Below, piece by piece: positions 36,490 through 46,700 of a stretch of 64,000 nt of DNA. Source of the DNA: Legionella quinlivanii (GTDB taxonomy: Bacteria > Pseudomonadota > Gammaproteobacteria > Legionellales > Legionellaceae); NCBI RefSeq assembly GCF_900461555.1, contig NZ_UGOX01000001.1:1377501-1441500 (forward strand), read 5' to 3'. Made by a program: the position numbers and the translations under genes. The notes under the pieces are model-generated. The model did not search any database, was not told the origin of the DNA, and was given only the letters and a program-made list of their open reading frames with translations. Position 1 is the first letter of the stretch. Every line of letters starts with the position of its first letter.

Positions 36490-39288
36490 ATGGCAGATTA
36501 TAAAGACAGCTTAAATTTACCGAACACTTTATTTCCAATGAAGGCCAGTCTGGCGCAGCGGGAACCGGAACGCCTTTCGGGCTGGCATGATGCCAGGCTT
36601 TATCAGCAAATCAGGTCAAAAAGGAAAGGTGCCGACAAGTTTATTCTGCATGATGGTCCTCCCTATGCAAACGGTCATTTGCATTGCGGACATGCCTTAA
36701 ATAAGATTTTAAAGGATATTATTGTCAAATCCAAAACCATGAGCGGATACGATTCACCATTTCAGCCCGGTTGGGATTGTCATGGTTTGCCAATTGAACT
36801 GAATGTTGAAAAAAAGATTGGTAAGGCTGGAGTAAAAGTATCTGCAAGAGAGTTTCGTGAAAAATGCCGGGAATATGCCGCAAGCCAGATTGATATCCAG
36901 CGGGATGAGTTTCAACGCCTGGGTGTTTTCGGTGATTGGGAGCATCCTTATGCTACATTTGACTTCTCTTATGAAGCCAATATTATTCGTGCCCTCGCAA
37001 AAATCATTGAGAACGGTCACCTGCAACAGGGATTTAAGCCTGTGCACTGGTGTATTGAATGCGGCTCGGCCCTGGCTGAAGCAGAAGTTGAATATGAAGA
37101 AAAAACATCCAGCTCTATTGATGTGAGCTTTTATGCGATTCAACCCGAGCAAATACTTAAGATTTTTGCTGCAACTCCGGCAGTCAAGCCCGTTATTTTC
37201 CCAATATGGACTACGACTCCCTGGAGTTTGCCTGGAAATGAAGCGGTTTGTCTCCATCCGGAATTTAGTTATGAGCTCGTGGACGCCGGAGAAGTCTATT
37301 TTATTATTGCTTCCGAACTGGTTGAGAGCTGTATGAGCCGCTATGGCTTCTCTGAATACCAATCTCTTGGGCAGGTTCCTGGCTCAAGTCTGCTAGAGCA
37401 AGCTCTGCAACATCCATTTCTGGATAAAACTGTTCCAGTAATTCTTGGTGAACATGTTACGATTGATGCGGGTACTGGCTGTGTGCACACAGCACCCGCA
37501 CATGGACCTGATGATTATCAGGTAGCTAAAGCCTATAATTTGCCTCTGATTAACCCCATTAAAGCGAATGGTTGTTATGCTGCTGATGTAGAATACTTTG
37601 CTAATCAATCCGTCCTGAAGGTTAATGACAAGATTATTGCGCTACTTGAAGAACGAAAAGTACTGCTGAAGAATGAAGTCATTCGGCATAGTTATCCACA
37701 CTGCTGGCGTCACAAAACACCGATGATATTTCTTGCGACCCCGCAATGGTTTATTTCTATGGAAAAAAACGGGCTGCGAGCACAAATTTTAAAAACAATC
37801 AATGAAGTGAACTGGATGCCGGAATGGGGCAAAGCCCGCATTGCCGGGATGATTGAAACAAGGCCCGACTGGTGTATTTCCCGACAAAGGGCTTGGGGAA
37901 CGCCGATGCCCTTAATGGTTCACAAAGAAACCAGAGAGCTTCACCCAAAAATAATCGACTTAATAGAGCAGGTTGCGAAACGCGTTGAAGAGAAAGGCAT
38001 TGATGCCTGGTTTGAACTTGATTTGAAAGAACTTCTTGGCCATGATGCAGAAAACTATGAGAAAATTACCGATACCTTGGACGTGTGGTTTGATTCCGGC
38101 GTTTCTCACTACAGTGTATTGAAAGCGAATCAAGAGCTATCGCTTCCCGCTGACATTTATTTTGAAGGTTCCGATCAGCATCGAGGCTGGTTTAACTCCT
38201 CTATCACAACCGCTGTGGCTATCTATGGACATGCTCCTTATCGTACCGTACTCACCCACGGATATACAGTAGATGCAGAAGGAAAGAAACTGTCCAAGTC
38301 CAAAGGGAATTATGTCGCTCTCGATAAACTCATCGGCCAGCACGGGGCAGATATTCTTCGTCTCTGGGTTTCTTCTACTGATTACCGTAATGAGGTAAGT
38401 ATTTCAGAGGAAATTATAAAGCGGAATGCCGATGCCTATCGGCGAATCAGGAATACAGCCCGGTTTTTATTAGCTAATTTATTTGATTTTGATCCACATA
38501 CAGACTTATTGCCCGCCGATAAGCTGGTGGAAATCGATCGATGGGTTGTGAAGCATAGTCAGCAGTTACAGGAAGAAATTCTACAGGCTTATGAGCAATA
38601 TAATTTTCATATTATTTATCAGAAAATTCATAATTTTTGTGCTGTTGATCTTGGCAGCTTCTACCTTGACGTCGTTAAAGATCGACAATATACAACGCCC
38701 AAAAACAGTATAGCCAGACGTTCCTGCCAAACGGCAATGTATCATATCATCCACGCGATGACTCGCTGGTTAGCTCCCATTCTGTCATTTACCGCCGATG
38801 AGATTTGGCAGTATATCCCAGGCAAATCTTCTGAATCAGTGATGCTGGAAGAGTGGTATGATAGCTGGCCGGAAATTGGTCAAGTCGATATGGCATTCTG
38901 GCGCCAATTACTCGAAATCAGAGATGAGGTTAATAAAGCACTGGAAGCTCAGCGACAGCAGGGAGTTATAGGTTCTGGCTTGGCGGCGGAGATTCGCTTG
39001 TATGTTAGCCCGGCGCTTTTAAATAGACTCAAACCCCTTGAAAATGAGTTGCGTTTTCTGTTTATTACTTCGGACGCTAAAGTATTTCCGCTTGAGGAAA
39101 AGCCGGAAGAGCTTTCTATACTCGCTGATTTTGAGCTTGCAATCGAAGTCAATGCCAGCCCCTATGAAAAATGCGTTCGTTGCTGGCATCGTCGTGACTC
39201 GGTTAACAAGCAGGATAATTTTCCCGAAGTATGTGATCGTTGTGCAGACAATTTAAGTGGTGAGGATGAAGTGAGACAATTTGCATGA
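36490..39288 (+). CDS. ileS: isoleucyl-tRNA synthetase
   Basis: Class Ia synthetase, 932 residues. The HIGH motif is HCGH at 65-68 within [17 protein letters not shown] is KLSKS at 600-604. The inserted editing domain (CP1) carries [13 protein letters not shown] and the [14 protein letters not shown] signature. A C-terminal zinc ribbon is intact, with Cys895, Cys898, Cys915 and Cys918. These match the bacterial short-type IleS. It overlaps lspA by 4 bases. Confidence 0.98.
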   Translation: MADYKDSLNLPNTLFPMKASLAQREPERLSGWHDARLYQQIRSKRKGADKFILHDGPPYANGHLHCGHALNKILKDIIVKSKTMSGYDSPFQPGWDCHGLPIELNVEKKIGKAGVKVSAREFREKCREYAASQIDIQRDEFQRLGVFGDWEHPYATFDFSYEANIIRALAKIIENGHLQQGFKPVHWCIECGSALAEAEVEYEEKTSSSIDVSFYAIQPEQILKIFAATPAVKPVIFPIWTTTPWSLPGNEAVCLHPEFSYELVDAGEVYFIIASELVESCMSRYGFSEYQSLGQVPGSSLLEQALQHPFLDKTVPVILGEHVTIDAGTGCVHTAPAHGPDDYQVAKAYNLPLINPIKANGCYAADVEYFANQSVLKVNDKIIALLEERKVLLKNEVIRHSYPHCWRHKTPMIFLATPQWFISMEKNGLRAQILKTINEVNWMPEWGKARIAGMIETRPDWCISRQRAWGTPMPLMVHKETRELHPKIIDLIEQVAKRVEEKGIDAWFELDLKELLGHDAENYEKITDTLDVWFDSGVSHYSVLKANQELSLPADIYFEGSDQHRGWFNSSITTAVAIYGHAPYRTVLTHGYTVDAEGKKLSKSKGNYVALDKLIGQHGADILRLWVSSTDYRNEVSISEEIIKRNADAYRRIRNTARFLLANLFDFDPHTDLLPADKLVEIDRWVVKHSQQLQEEILQAYEQYNFHIIYQKIHNFCAVDLGSFYLDVVKDRQYTTPKNSIARRSCQTAMYHIIHAMTRWLAPILSFTADEIWQYIPGKSSESVMLEEWYDSWPEIGQVDMAFWRQLLEIRDEVNKALEAQRQQGVIGSGLAAEIRLYVSPALLNRLKPLENELRFLFITSDAKVFPLEEKPEELSILADFELAIEVNASPYEKCVRCWHRRDSVNKQDNFPEVCDRCADNLSGEDEVRQFA

Positions 39289-39752
39289 AGAAATGGCACT
39301 GGTTCATTATTAGTATTCTGGTAATTGCTCTGGATCAAATAAGCAAATATTGGGCGTCGACCCATCTGGTTGCTTATCAGCCAGAGCCTTTAATCCCAAT
39401 GGTCAATTTTACCTTGGCCTATAATACTGGGGCCGCATTCAGCTTCCTGAGTGGAACAGGCAGCTGGCATCGCTGGTTTTTCGCAGGTTTTAGTATAGTA
39501 ATGAGTATCGCATTAATAATCTGGCTAGTGCGCTTACCAAACAAGGCGATTCTTCAATCACTTGCCGTGAGCTTGATCCTCGGAGGGGCGATTGGCAATT
39601 TGTATGATCGTGCACTGCTTGGGCATGTAATTGATTTTATTGATGTGTATTACCAGAATTATCATTGGCCAGTTTTTAATCTGGCCGATAGCGCCATATG
39701 TCTGGGAGCTTTGTTCCTGCTCCTGGATCTATGCAAGAGCCCCGTCCGATAA
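39285..39752 (+). CDS. lspA: lipoprotein signal peptidase (signal peptidase II)
   Basis: Cleaves signal peptides from diacylated prolipoproteins in the inner membrane. There are four hydrophobic segments in 155 residues. The aspartic-protease pair is Asp117 in GHVIDFID and Asp135 in [17 protein letters not shown] and [10 protein letters not shown] are also conserved. The start overlaps ileS by 4 bases. Its last 24 bases overlap the end of the convergent KDPG-aldolase-like gene. Confidence 0.97.
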   Translation: MKKWHWFIISILVIALDQISKYWASTHLVAYQPEPLIPMVNFTLAYNTGAAFSFLSGTGSWHRWFFAGFSIVMSIALIIWLVRLPNKAILQSLAVSLILGGAIGNLYDRALLGHVIDFIDVYYQNYHWPVFNLADSAICLGALFLLLDLCKSPVR

Positions 39753-40286
39753 AGAGGTTAATAGTTTAACCTCCGGATTCAGAATGCTGATTGCAGCAAC
39801 TGACGGCAAGCTTAAATAATGCTCTGCTTCATCCCACTCGACTTCCGCAGGGAATAAACGAAGAGTGGGTAAGCATTTATTTAAAAGTGCGCAAAATGAT
39901 AAGGATGCGGGAAAAGGTCTTGCCTGATGGTAGCCAAGTGCCATTACCTGCATTGCCTCTGAGAGTGTGGCAATCCCTGGAAGATGGTTAATTGAATAGA
40001 TGGCAGCTGTTTGCGCAATAGCGGGTAAAAACCCTGGGCTGGAAACAAAGTGTACGCCTGCCTGATAGCAATCCTCCAATTGTTGGGTGCTGATAACATT
40101 ACCTGCTCCAATGCGCAACCCTGGAAATTCGGTTAGTATTTTTTTCAAAAGCCCTTCATCACAGCTGTTGATTTCAACTACCGAGAAACCTGCCTTTGCA
40201 ATTTGTCTAAGCCGGTCAAATAAATAGGCATCGACATCGAGGCTTATTATAATTGATTGATTTCCAAACAATTTATCTGTCATCAT
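39729..40286 (-). CDS. KDPG/KHG-aldolase-like protein lacking the Schiff-base lysine
   Basis: A 185-residue protein with the outline of the Eda family: AGFSVVEINS (Glu38 kept), RIGAGNVIS, VSSPG at 81-85, and LPGIATLSEAM. The segment that should read L-K-F-F-P-A-E is ARPFPAS, putting Arg123 where the catalytic Lys lies; a second FPAE at 145-148 is likewise preceded by Arg143. TP-S/T-E has become TLSE. The enzyme is therefore probably not a normal class I aldolase. It could be a degenerate paralogue or have another role. No edd, glk or zwf lies nearby. Confidence 0.72.
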   Translation of the reverse strand: MMTDKLFGNQSIIISLDVDAYLFDRLRQIAKAGFSVVEINSCDEGLLKKILTEFPGLRIGAGNVISTQQLEDCYQAGVHFVSSPGFLPAIAQTAAIYSINHLPGIATLSEAMQVMALGYHQARPFPASLSFCALLNKCLPTLRLFPAEVEWDEAEHYLSLPSVAAISILNPEVKLLTSLSDGALA

Positions 40287-40312
40287 AGATTTTCGCTAAT
40301 ACAGGCGCCGTA

Positions 40313-40459
40313 ATGACTCCTATGTTAGAAGACTTACAAACTCTTAGCAAGCCTTTTGTAATTAAGGATGCCGCTCATGCGGTCAAAGCTTACCTCAGGA
40401 CCCAAATTGAACTAAACTTAATACAAGGACTATCGTTCACAGGAAAGGATCGGTCATGA
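40313..40459 (+). CDS. possible small coding sequence (48 codons) coupled to the next gene
   Basis: ATG 40313 (or 40322) opens a frame encoding MTPMLEDLQTLSKPF, then a plausible helical continuation, ending GLSFTGKDRS. Its TGA overlaps the next ATG as ATGA. The composition looks protein-like, but the frame has no clear ribosome site and no recognised family. It may equally be leader sequence containing the promoter of the following gene. Confidence 0.28.
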   Translation: MTPMLEDLQTLSKPFVIKDAAHAVKAYLRTQIELNLIQGLSFTGKDRS

Positions 40460-41007
40460 ATACGAATAAAATAAGCGCGATTTTCCGTGATGAAAGAACC
40501 CTCGAAAAAACGATCAGCCATTTGACTGAAAAAACCCTTTCTTTGGGTGAAGTCAGTGTTCAGGGTCCTCCATCGAAAATGGTAGAAAAATTCGGCAGGC
40601 CTTATGTTAATCCGGAAACTGTACAGAAAGCAGAAGATTTTTCGCCAAAGCAAGAACCCTACATGCATGATGATTTTGGCTGGGCTCAAGGATTTTCAAT
40701 ATCAATTCCTATGTTTGTCGGTATTATTCTCGGCCTTCTCGCCGGAGGCGAATTGAATCATTATGCCGATAATCTTGTTTTTGGAGTCATTGGCGGCTTA
40801 ATTGGTGCGGCCATTGGCATCGGTCTGATGAAGTCCATGAGAAATGCTCGCATTGCCAAAATTGAGAAGCAGGAGCATATGGGAGGTTTTGTGTTATGGC
40901 TGGCCTGCACTAATGAACAACAGCAGCAAGCGATATTCTCCATATTAAATGAACATCATGCTGAGAATATTACGCTGCACTCCGACAATCCTCATATTGT
41001 TTCATAA
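40456..41007 (+). CDS. unknown small membrane protein with Gly-rich helix pair
   Basis: A 183-residue protein. Residues about 1-75 and 140-183 are soluble. Two Gly-rich hydrophobic segments lie between (ISIPMFVGIILGLLAGG and LVFGVIGGLIGAAIGIGLM), resembling glycine-zipper domains. The N-terminal part (SAIFRDERTLEKTISHLTEK) looks like the small alpha/beta domain of YflT-like stress proteins, paired with a similar C-terminal half; this reading is tentative. AGGAAAGGA precedes the ATG. It lies 12 bases before the CoA-binding gene, so the pair is probably co-transcribed. Confidence 0.75.
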   Translation: MNTNKISAIFRDERTLEKTISHLTEKTLSLGEVSVQGPPSKMVEKFGRPYVNPETVQKAEDFSPKQEPYMHDDFGWAQGFSISIPMFVGIILGLLAGGELNHYADNLVFGVIGGLIGAAIGIGLMKSMRNARIAKIEKQEHMGGFVLWLACTNEQQQQAIFSILNEHHAENITLHSDNPHIVS

Positions 41008-41019
41008 AGGAGTATTCTT

Positions 41020-41418
41020 ATGGGTAATGTTGAGCAGTTTTTGAAATCCACCGCCTTTGCTGTAGTCGGGGCCTCAAGTAACCGCAGCAAGTTCGGCAAT
41101 AAAGTTTTACGTTGCTACCTGGCTCACGATATGAAAGCCTATCCGGTTAATCCATTCGAGGATAACATTGAGGGGCAGGCAAGTGTCAAAGAACTTTCAG
41201 ATCTTCCTGATGAGGTTGAGAGTATATCGATTATCACGCCTCCTGCTATTACTGAAAAAATTGTTGACGCGGCCATCATAAAGGGAATAAAAAACATCTG
41301 GATGCAGCCCGGAGCTGAAAGTGAATCAGCGATTGAGCAAGCCTTAAGGCATGAAATCAATGTAATAGCTCGAGGCCCTTGTATTTTGGTGGTATTGGGA
41401 TTTGATGAGTGGTGGTGA
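41020..41418 (+). CDS. CoA-binding domain protein (YccU-like)
   Basis: A 132-residue single CoA-binding Rossmann domain. Seen are AVVGASSNRSKFGNKVLRCY at the nucleotide loop, YPVNPFEDNIEG, SIITPPAITEKIVDAAI, and IWMQPGAESESAIEQA, the family pattern. Similar to the CoA-binding part of succinyl-CoA synthetases but stand-alone. The exact role of this family is not established. An AAGGAG ribosome site precedes the ATG. It converges on the EAL-domain gene with 5 bases between stops. Confidence 0.88.
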   Translation: MGNVEQFLKSTAFAVVGASSNRSKFGNKVLRCYLAHDMKAYPVNPFEDNIEGQASVKELSDLPDEVESISIITPPAITEKIVDAAIIKGIKNIWMQPGAESESAIEQALRHEINVIARGPCILVVLGFDEWW

Positions 41419-41423
41419 GCGGA

Positions 41424-43076
41424 TTAGATCGATTGCATTAACTGCTCGATAGTCATTGGTGGATAGAAATAGATACCCTGGAACAGATTGCAGCCTCTTG
41501 ATTTGAAAAACTCCAGATCATCTTCCCGCTCAATGCCCTCAATAATGACTTCACTGTTTTGTGACAGCAATTGTTTAAGCATAATATCAATTTCAGTCTG
41601 GTCTACTTTTCGTTCATAAATTTTTCGTGCATAGTAGCGATCAAATTTAATCTGCCTGGCACCAATTTCAGCCATAAAGCGATATGACGTAAACAAGGAA
41701 TAACCACAGGACACCGCAATATTGATTCCACTTTTCTGTAATAGCTGCACGCTCATAGCAGCCGCCTGCTGCTTTGTCATTAGATCGTTATTGATTTCAA
41801 GACTTAACATTGAGGGGGAAAAATCATAATGCCGCAAATTTTCCTGCAATTCCTGATAAAAATCCGGATGAAGAAACTGAGAGGCACTAATATTGACATG
41901 AAGTCTGAGGCTTGTGGAGTTAATCATTTTCATATCTTGTAAGGCCTGAGCTATAACCCATTTTTCAATAGCGGGCAAAAGCTGATATTTTTCAGCAACA
42001 GGGAAAAATTCATTTGGCAATAACAGACCGCCCTGATCATCCTTGCATCGTAGAAACGCTTCGATGGCAACAATTTGATTGTCCAGCGTGACAATGGGTT
42101 GATAAAAAAGACAAAGTCCTTCGTTATTCAAAGCTTCTTTTAGATAAGAGTAGGTAATCAGATTGGATGATGATTTATTTTGAGGTTCATCAATAAAATA
42201 AGAGGATTGTTTGTTGATGGTTTTGGCATGCAGCATCGTAGAAACTGCTTTCACTAATAAAGAATCGAGATAAATTCCATTTTCAGGATAGACTGCCGCG
42301 CTAAGCGACAAGCCGATGGGCTGGTTAGCTGATTTATTTTCCGAGTTAATCATTTCAATCAGGACCAGGCGAAGATGGCCTAGGATCTGTTCCAGCGTAT
42401 TTCGTTGTTGAAAACTGGCAATAGTGATTAAATAATTGTGATTCAGTTTACCGGCAAACACAAATTGCTGTGATTGACTGGCCAGGTAGCTCACTATCTT
42501 GTCGCTAGCACTCTGATGACTGTTTCTACCATTGGGTTCATACTCGGACGCTTCAATTTTCAATAAAATAAGCGCAAAACTGTCGTTGTTATTATCACCG
42601 GTATTGATGTCAAAAAAGGTCGACAGTGTAATTTCTGATCCAGGCAGCAGGTTAGGGCAGGCATCAAATTGCGGCATATGAGTTATAACAGAGTCAACTA
42701 AATCACCCAGTATTTGTACTGACAATAAGCGCAGGAGATAGAACTGCAGATCGCCTTCATCATCGTTAATCCGTATAATCAGAACATTGGCGAGATAGGC
42801 TTGTCCTGTTCGGGTGCGATTTATCATAGAACCTTGCCAGCGCAGGTTCATCTCAAGGAACTGTTCAATCTTTTGAAAATAGGAATCATCGTGGAGGCCT
42901 GAGCCTAACAAGAAAGCATCCTGTCCAATTAGTTCTGCGGGGGAATAGCCGGTGATACGCGATGCAGTGACATTATTCAATATGATTTTATTGAGCGAAT
43001 TGAGAACAAAGACCCCATCCTGAGAACTTTCAATAAGCTCATTAATGAGTCTGAACTCCAAACCGGTCGTGTCCAT
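41424..43076 (-). CDS. PAS-degenerate GGDEF-degenerate EAL protein
   Basis: A 550-residue cytoplasmic signalling protein. The PAS domain is about 12-125 (DGVFVLN, ITGYSPAELIGQDA). Residues about 165-295 have the size and place of GGDEF, but the active loop reads GKLNHNYL, so no cyclase activity is expected. The EAL domain (about 313-550) keeps Glu339 (EAF), Asn395, Glu427, Lys477 and Glu513, but the metal-binding DDFG has become SCGY (456-459). It is probably a c-di-GMP binding or protein-interaction module and not an active phosphodiesterase. AAAGGA precedes the ATG. The 225 bases upstream hold no gene. Confidence 0.85.
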   Translation of the reverse strand: MDTTGLEFRLINELIESSQDGVFVLNSLNKIILNNVTASRITGYSPAELIGQDAFLLGSGLHDDSYFQKIEQFLEMNLRWQGSMINRTRTGQAYLANVLIIRINDDEGDLQFYLLRLLSVQILGDLVDSVITHMPQFDACPNLLPGSEITLSTFFDINTGDNNNDSFALILLKIEASEYEPNGRNSHQSASDKIVSYLASQSQQFVFAGKLNHNYLITIASFQQRNTLEQILGHLRLVLIEMINSENKSANQPIGLSLSAAVYPENGIYLDSLLVKAVSTMLHAKTINKQSSYFIDEPQNKSSSNLITYSYLKEALNNEGLCLFYQPIVTLDNQIVAIEAFLRCKDDQGGLLLPNEFFPVAEKYQLLPAIEKWVIAQALQDMKMINSTSLRLHVNISASQFLHPDFYQELQENLRHYDFSPSMLSLEINNDLMTKQQAAAMSVQLLQKSGINIAVSCGYSLFTSYRFMAEIGARQIKFDRYYARKIYERKVDQTEIDIMLKQLLSQNSEVIIEGIEREDDLEFFKSRGCNLFQGIYFYPPMTIEQLMQSI

Positions 43077-43301
43077 ATAATCATTCCTTTGAGCCTGTTA
43101 GAGCAAGTGGGCAGATTAATAAACTAATCCCTTAGATTATTTACATCTGATGCTACAGTATACCTATACTGTTTCCTTTAAAAAATCCTTTTTGACGAAT
43201 TGCAGATTTTTTATTGAGTAGTTTTTTGCTGCTTCATAAATTGGGTATAGCTAACCAAGGGAATTTGTCAAATTCATCACGGTAATTACTATAGAAATTA
43301 G

Positions 43302-43733
43302 CTACCAGCACTGGTCAGCAGTTCCGCTCGGCGCCCCGCCAGGCCCCGCAGCAATTCCTTTAGCGCCCAGACTATTCACCGTTAAGGTCTGGCAGAGGCG
43401 ATCGTCACGCCCCTGGTTGTTTCGCGGAATCGCCTGGAGCGTATAGGTAGAGGCTGTTTGCGAGCTGATAGAAAGCGTATACCATCCTTCAGGCGATATA
43501 TTGCTTGAGCGGATATCATTGGCGCCTCCAGTTCCGATTGTAGCGTTTAAATAGGTATTACGCTCAGAATAGTAGCGCTCCATTCGGCTCGCCAAGTCCA
43601 TTATTGCGGATTGGCCATCGCTTCGTCTGGCACTGACGATGTATTGCAAATAACTCGGGTAAGCGATACTGACCAGAATTCCAATAATGACCATGACAAT
43701 CAGCAATTCAATTAGCGTAAATCCTTTTTTCAT
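43302..43733 (-). CDS. pilE: type IV pilin-like protein, PilE type
   Basis: A 143-residue prepilin. The leader MKKG is followed by FTLIELLIVMVIIGILVSIA, with cleavage after Gly4 and Glu at mature position 5. The C-terminus has two Cys (RLCQTL and DQCW) that form the usual disulfide loop. It resembles the PilE minor pilins that initiate type IV pilus assembly. There are no other pilus genes around it. It lies 8 bases downstream of the 1048-residue gene on the same strand, so co-transcription is likely. Confidence 0.9.
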   Translation of the reverse strand: MKKGFTLIELLIVMVIIGILVSIAYPSYLQYIVSARRSDGQSAIMDLASRMERYYSERNTYLNATIGTGGANDIRSSNISPEGWYTLSISSQTASTYTLQAIPRNNQGRDDRLCQTLTVNSLGAKGIAAGPGGAPSGTADQCW

Positions 43734-43741
43734 AATACCCT

Positions 43742-46700
43742 CTAAAAGACTGGTGAACTAAGTTGATAATCAGTTGTACTGATCTGAACCTGCGGTGGCT
43801 TCCGATTTAAAGTATAAGCTGAATGTAATTGTTCTGCCGATTTATGGAATAAGCGGTTACAGGGCGTATTATCCTTCGCTTTTGAAAGATGGGCCTTGGG
43901 CAAATCATCGATAAGCATTTCAAGAAGGCATTGCGTAGAATCCTGGTCTTCCAGGCGTTCAATACGCATTACATCTTCCTGAAAATAATCAAAATCAGTT
44001 TGCGGCTGGTGTACTGCTGCATCCTGGGCCGCGAAAGCCCAATGAAACAAGGCATGTCGGCCTAACTGGATCTCTTTTAAAATTAATTGACGACTAAACC
44101 CGGCCGCCTGATCGATGAGATTGCTGGTTTTTGTGACAATCGTCGCACTTAAACGCAGTATATAGCCTATCGTGTAATCGGAAACATAGCCAGTATAAAA
44201 TAAAGTCTTTCCCAGCGTGAATGCTGCCAGTCGGCTTATGGGATCAATTAATGTCAGAGAGAAGCGAATCCCAAGAAAAGTCAGATCCAGAAGAGGAAGA
44301 ATGATGAGATTTTTTATTAACTGAAAAACGGGGATTATCACCATACATATCAGGGTGGCCAGTAAATTAATCAAGCTATTATTCGAGTAGCGCTGAATGG
44401 GATTGCTAAATCCATAAAGTGGTGACAGGCGAAAACCCGATAGATAATTCCAGCCTGTTTTTCTCTCTGCAAACTCACTCAGACTTTGGCCAATTGCCTG
44501 AACATTCCCAAGCGCTCCCAGTGTTTTGCTAACGAGGCTGGTGATGCCTCTAAATGGCACATGAATAAACAGGGCGCTTAACTCCATAAATGGAATTGTT
44601 AAGATTGCGAGCGTAAAATCCAGTGTACCAGCGACAATTTCTTTAGCTGTTTGTATAGTTAGTGCAAGGCTTTTGCCAAGACCTGACCCAAAGCCATTTT
44701 TAAATCCATAATAGCGCCATTCAATAAAGGGCGATATGGCAATCTTGAGGAAAATAAAGCCGCCGTGTAATAACCATTTAATGGTTCCCAAAAGCCAATC
44801 ATCTCCGGGGTGCATGATGGTGTCAAAGGCGGCTGCACCAAACTTTCCTCCAACAGCCAATCGATTGGGCCAGGGAAATGTGCCCATTTCTTTCTCAATC
44901 GCAGGAAATGTCTTGCATAAACCATAACCTAGTCCAAGAGCGAGACTGATAATGATCGCAACCTGGGCGGGCTCATCTTTCAGAACGCTCACCGCTTTAA
45001 TAAAGAATTGATCCAAATCACCGCCTACAATTACTCCCTGCCAGTAAGTGACAGCCGCTGAAATAGCCTCCGACACGGTACCGTGACTCATCCAGCGTCC
45101 TAAGGCCTGAGTTGGTTCAATGCCATAGATTAAACCATTCAGATGAAGTTTAGCCAGGATTGACTTTAGCAGCTCCGGGGCGGCAACAGCTCCAGCACCG
45201 TAAATATAGGCAGCAAGCGCCAAGGATCCGATAATAGGATTTTGCTCGCTAATATCAATGAACAGAGCGGAAAAATGCCTTAATACGCCCAGCACTCTAT
45301 GAAATGGATTGTTGTAGGGAGGAGGGCTTGGCAGATGTTCTGCTCTGGCGACGACATATTGGTTGACATGTATTTGTCTTTTAACAAACTCCTCCAGTGT
45401 TTCTCCATTGGCAAGTAACCCCTGACCCTGAAGAATATCTTGTAAACTTCGCAGGTGAGCTGGCAGCACTCGTAAGGGTTTAGACGGGGGTTCTTCTTTT
45501 TTTAATTGGGGATGGCCCGAATGCAGATGATTGGAAAAATCGTCCTTCAGAGTTTCAGTAATATAGGCGTAAACTTTTGTATATAAAAATTTAAAAAAAC
45601 GAGGAACGTTCACTAAAAATGCTTTGAATGTTAATTTTGCCCGTTCAGGAAAATAGAGATGGCGTTTGCTCAACTGCATGAGAGTCAGCAGGTCCTGGTT
45701 CGTTGGTAAAATATAATAAAATTCATCTTCCTTAAAATAATGCCATTGACGTATGCGATTATTCTTTCTAAGGACAATTGAATTTGAGCCTGCCAGGTGC
45801 ACCCAGGAGCCGTCATGCGCGGTCCATAATAATTGTTCTGCCTGTTCAAAGGTTTTGGTTTTAGCGATTTCAACGGGATTATTCACCAGGCTTTCAACTA
45901 ATGAATGAAGATTCAGGTGAGCTTGCTGTCCAACCCCTTCAAAAAAATAATAAGGCTCAATACTGGTAGTGGATATGCCGTTTAATCGCCTTTCTTCTCT
46001 AAGCTTTGGCTCGGGCTTGTGTGGCATTGCCAGATAATCTACCCATTTCTGGATATCCTGCCATCGTTTTCTTAAAAAAGTCTCCAGCCGCTTAAAACGA
46101 TTGGCATCAATCTGGTTTAGTTCATTTGCTTCATTAAAACCGTATTGACGTGAAATAACCCAGAGGGCTTCTTTCAATAACTCTTCCTTATCACCATTTT
46201 CCAGGTGAGTTTCGCTATCCCAGATGAAACAAGGTTTGCTCTTCGTTTCAGATACCTTGGAAAAATCATGCTGATCAATTCGACTGACTGGAAAAACGCG
46301 ATTAAATTCATATCGTTGAGCAAAGTCACGTGTATGAAACAAAATTTTACCGAGCGTTCCCTCCGAAACGGCGGGATGATTTGCCAGCAAAATATTCTCA
46401 TCCTTGCAGGCATCAATGACCGCTAGAACTTTAATGCGCAGGTCTTCTTGTCTGGACCATTCCTCACACTGAATTTGTCGTTCCTCTTCAAGAAGCAGAG
46501 ATAACTGTTTAATACAGTTTTGCGTCAGCTGAATTTTTTTCTCCTGATGAACGGAAAGCGGTCTGTCATAAGAATCTGCGTGGAGGAAATAGCGGTTTAA
46601 AAGGCTAATGGTATTGGCAATCAGGGAAGAGGGCCGCTCTCCTGGCATCTCCTGGAGCAGCTCTGTATCCTCTGTCATCAGCAATATTTGCATTGTTTTA

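Noticed and set aside
40390-40689. 99-residue minus-strand frame over the start of the small membrane protein gene
   Set aside because: It overlaps the start of a gene with a good ribosome site and shows no family features.
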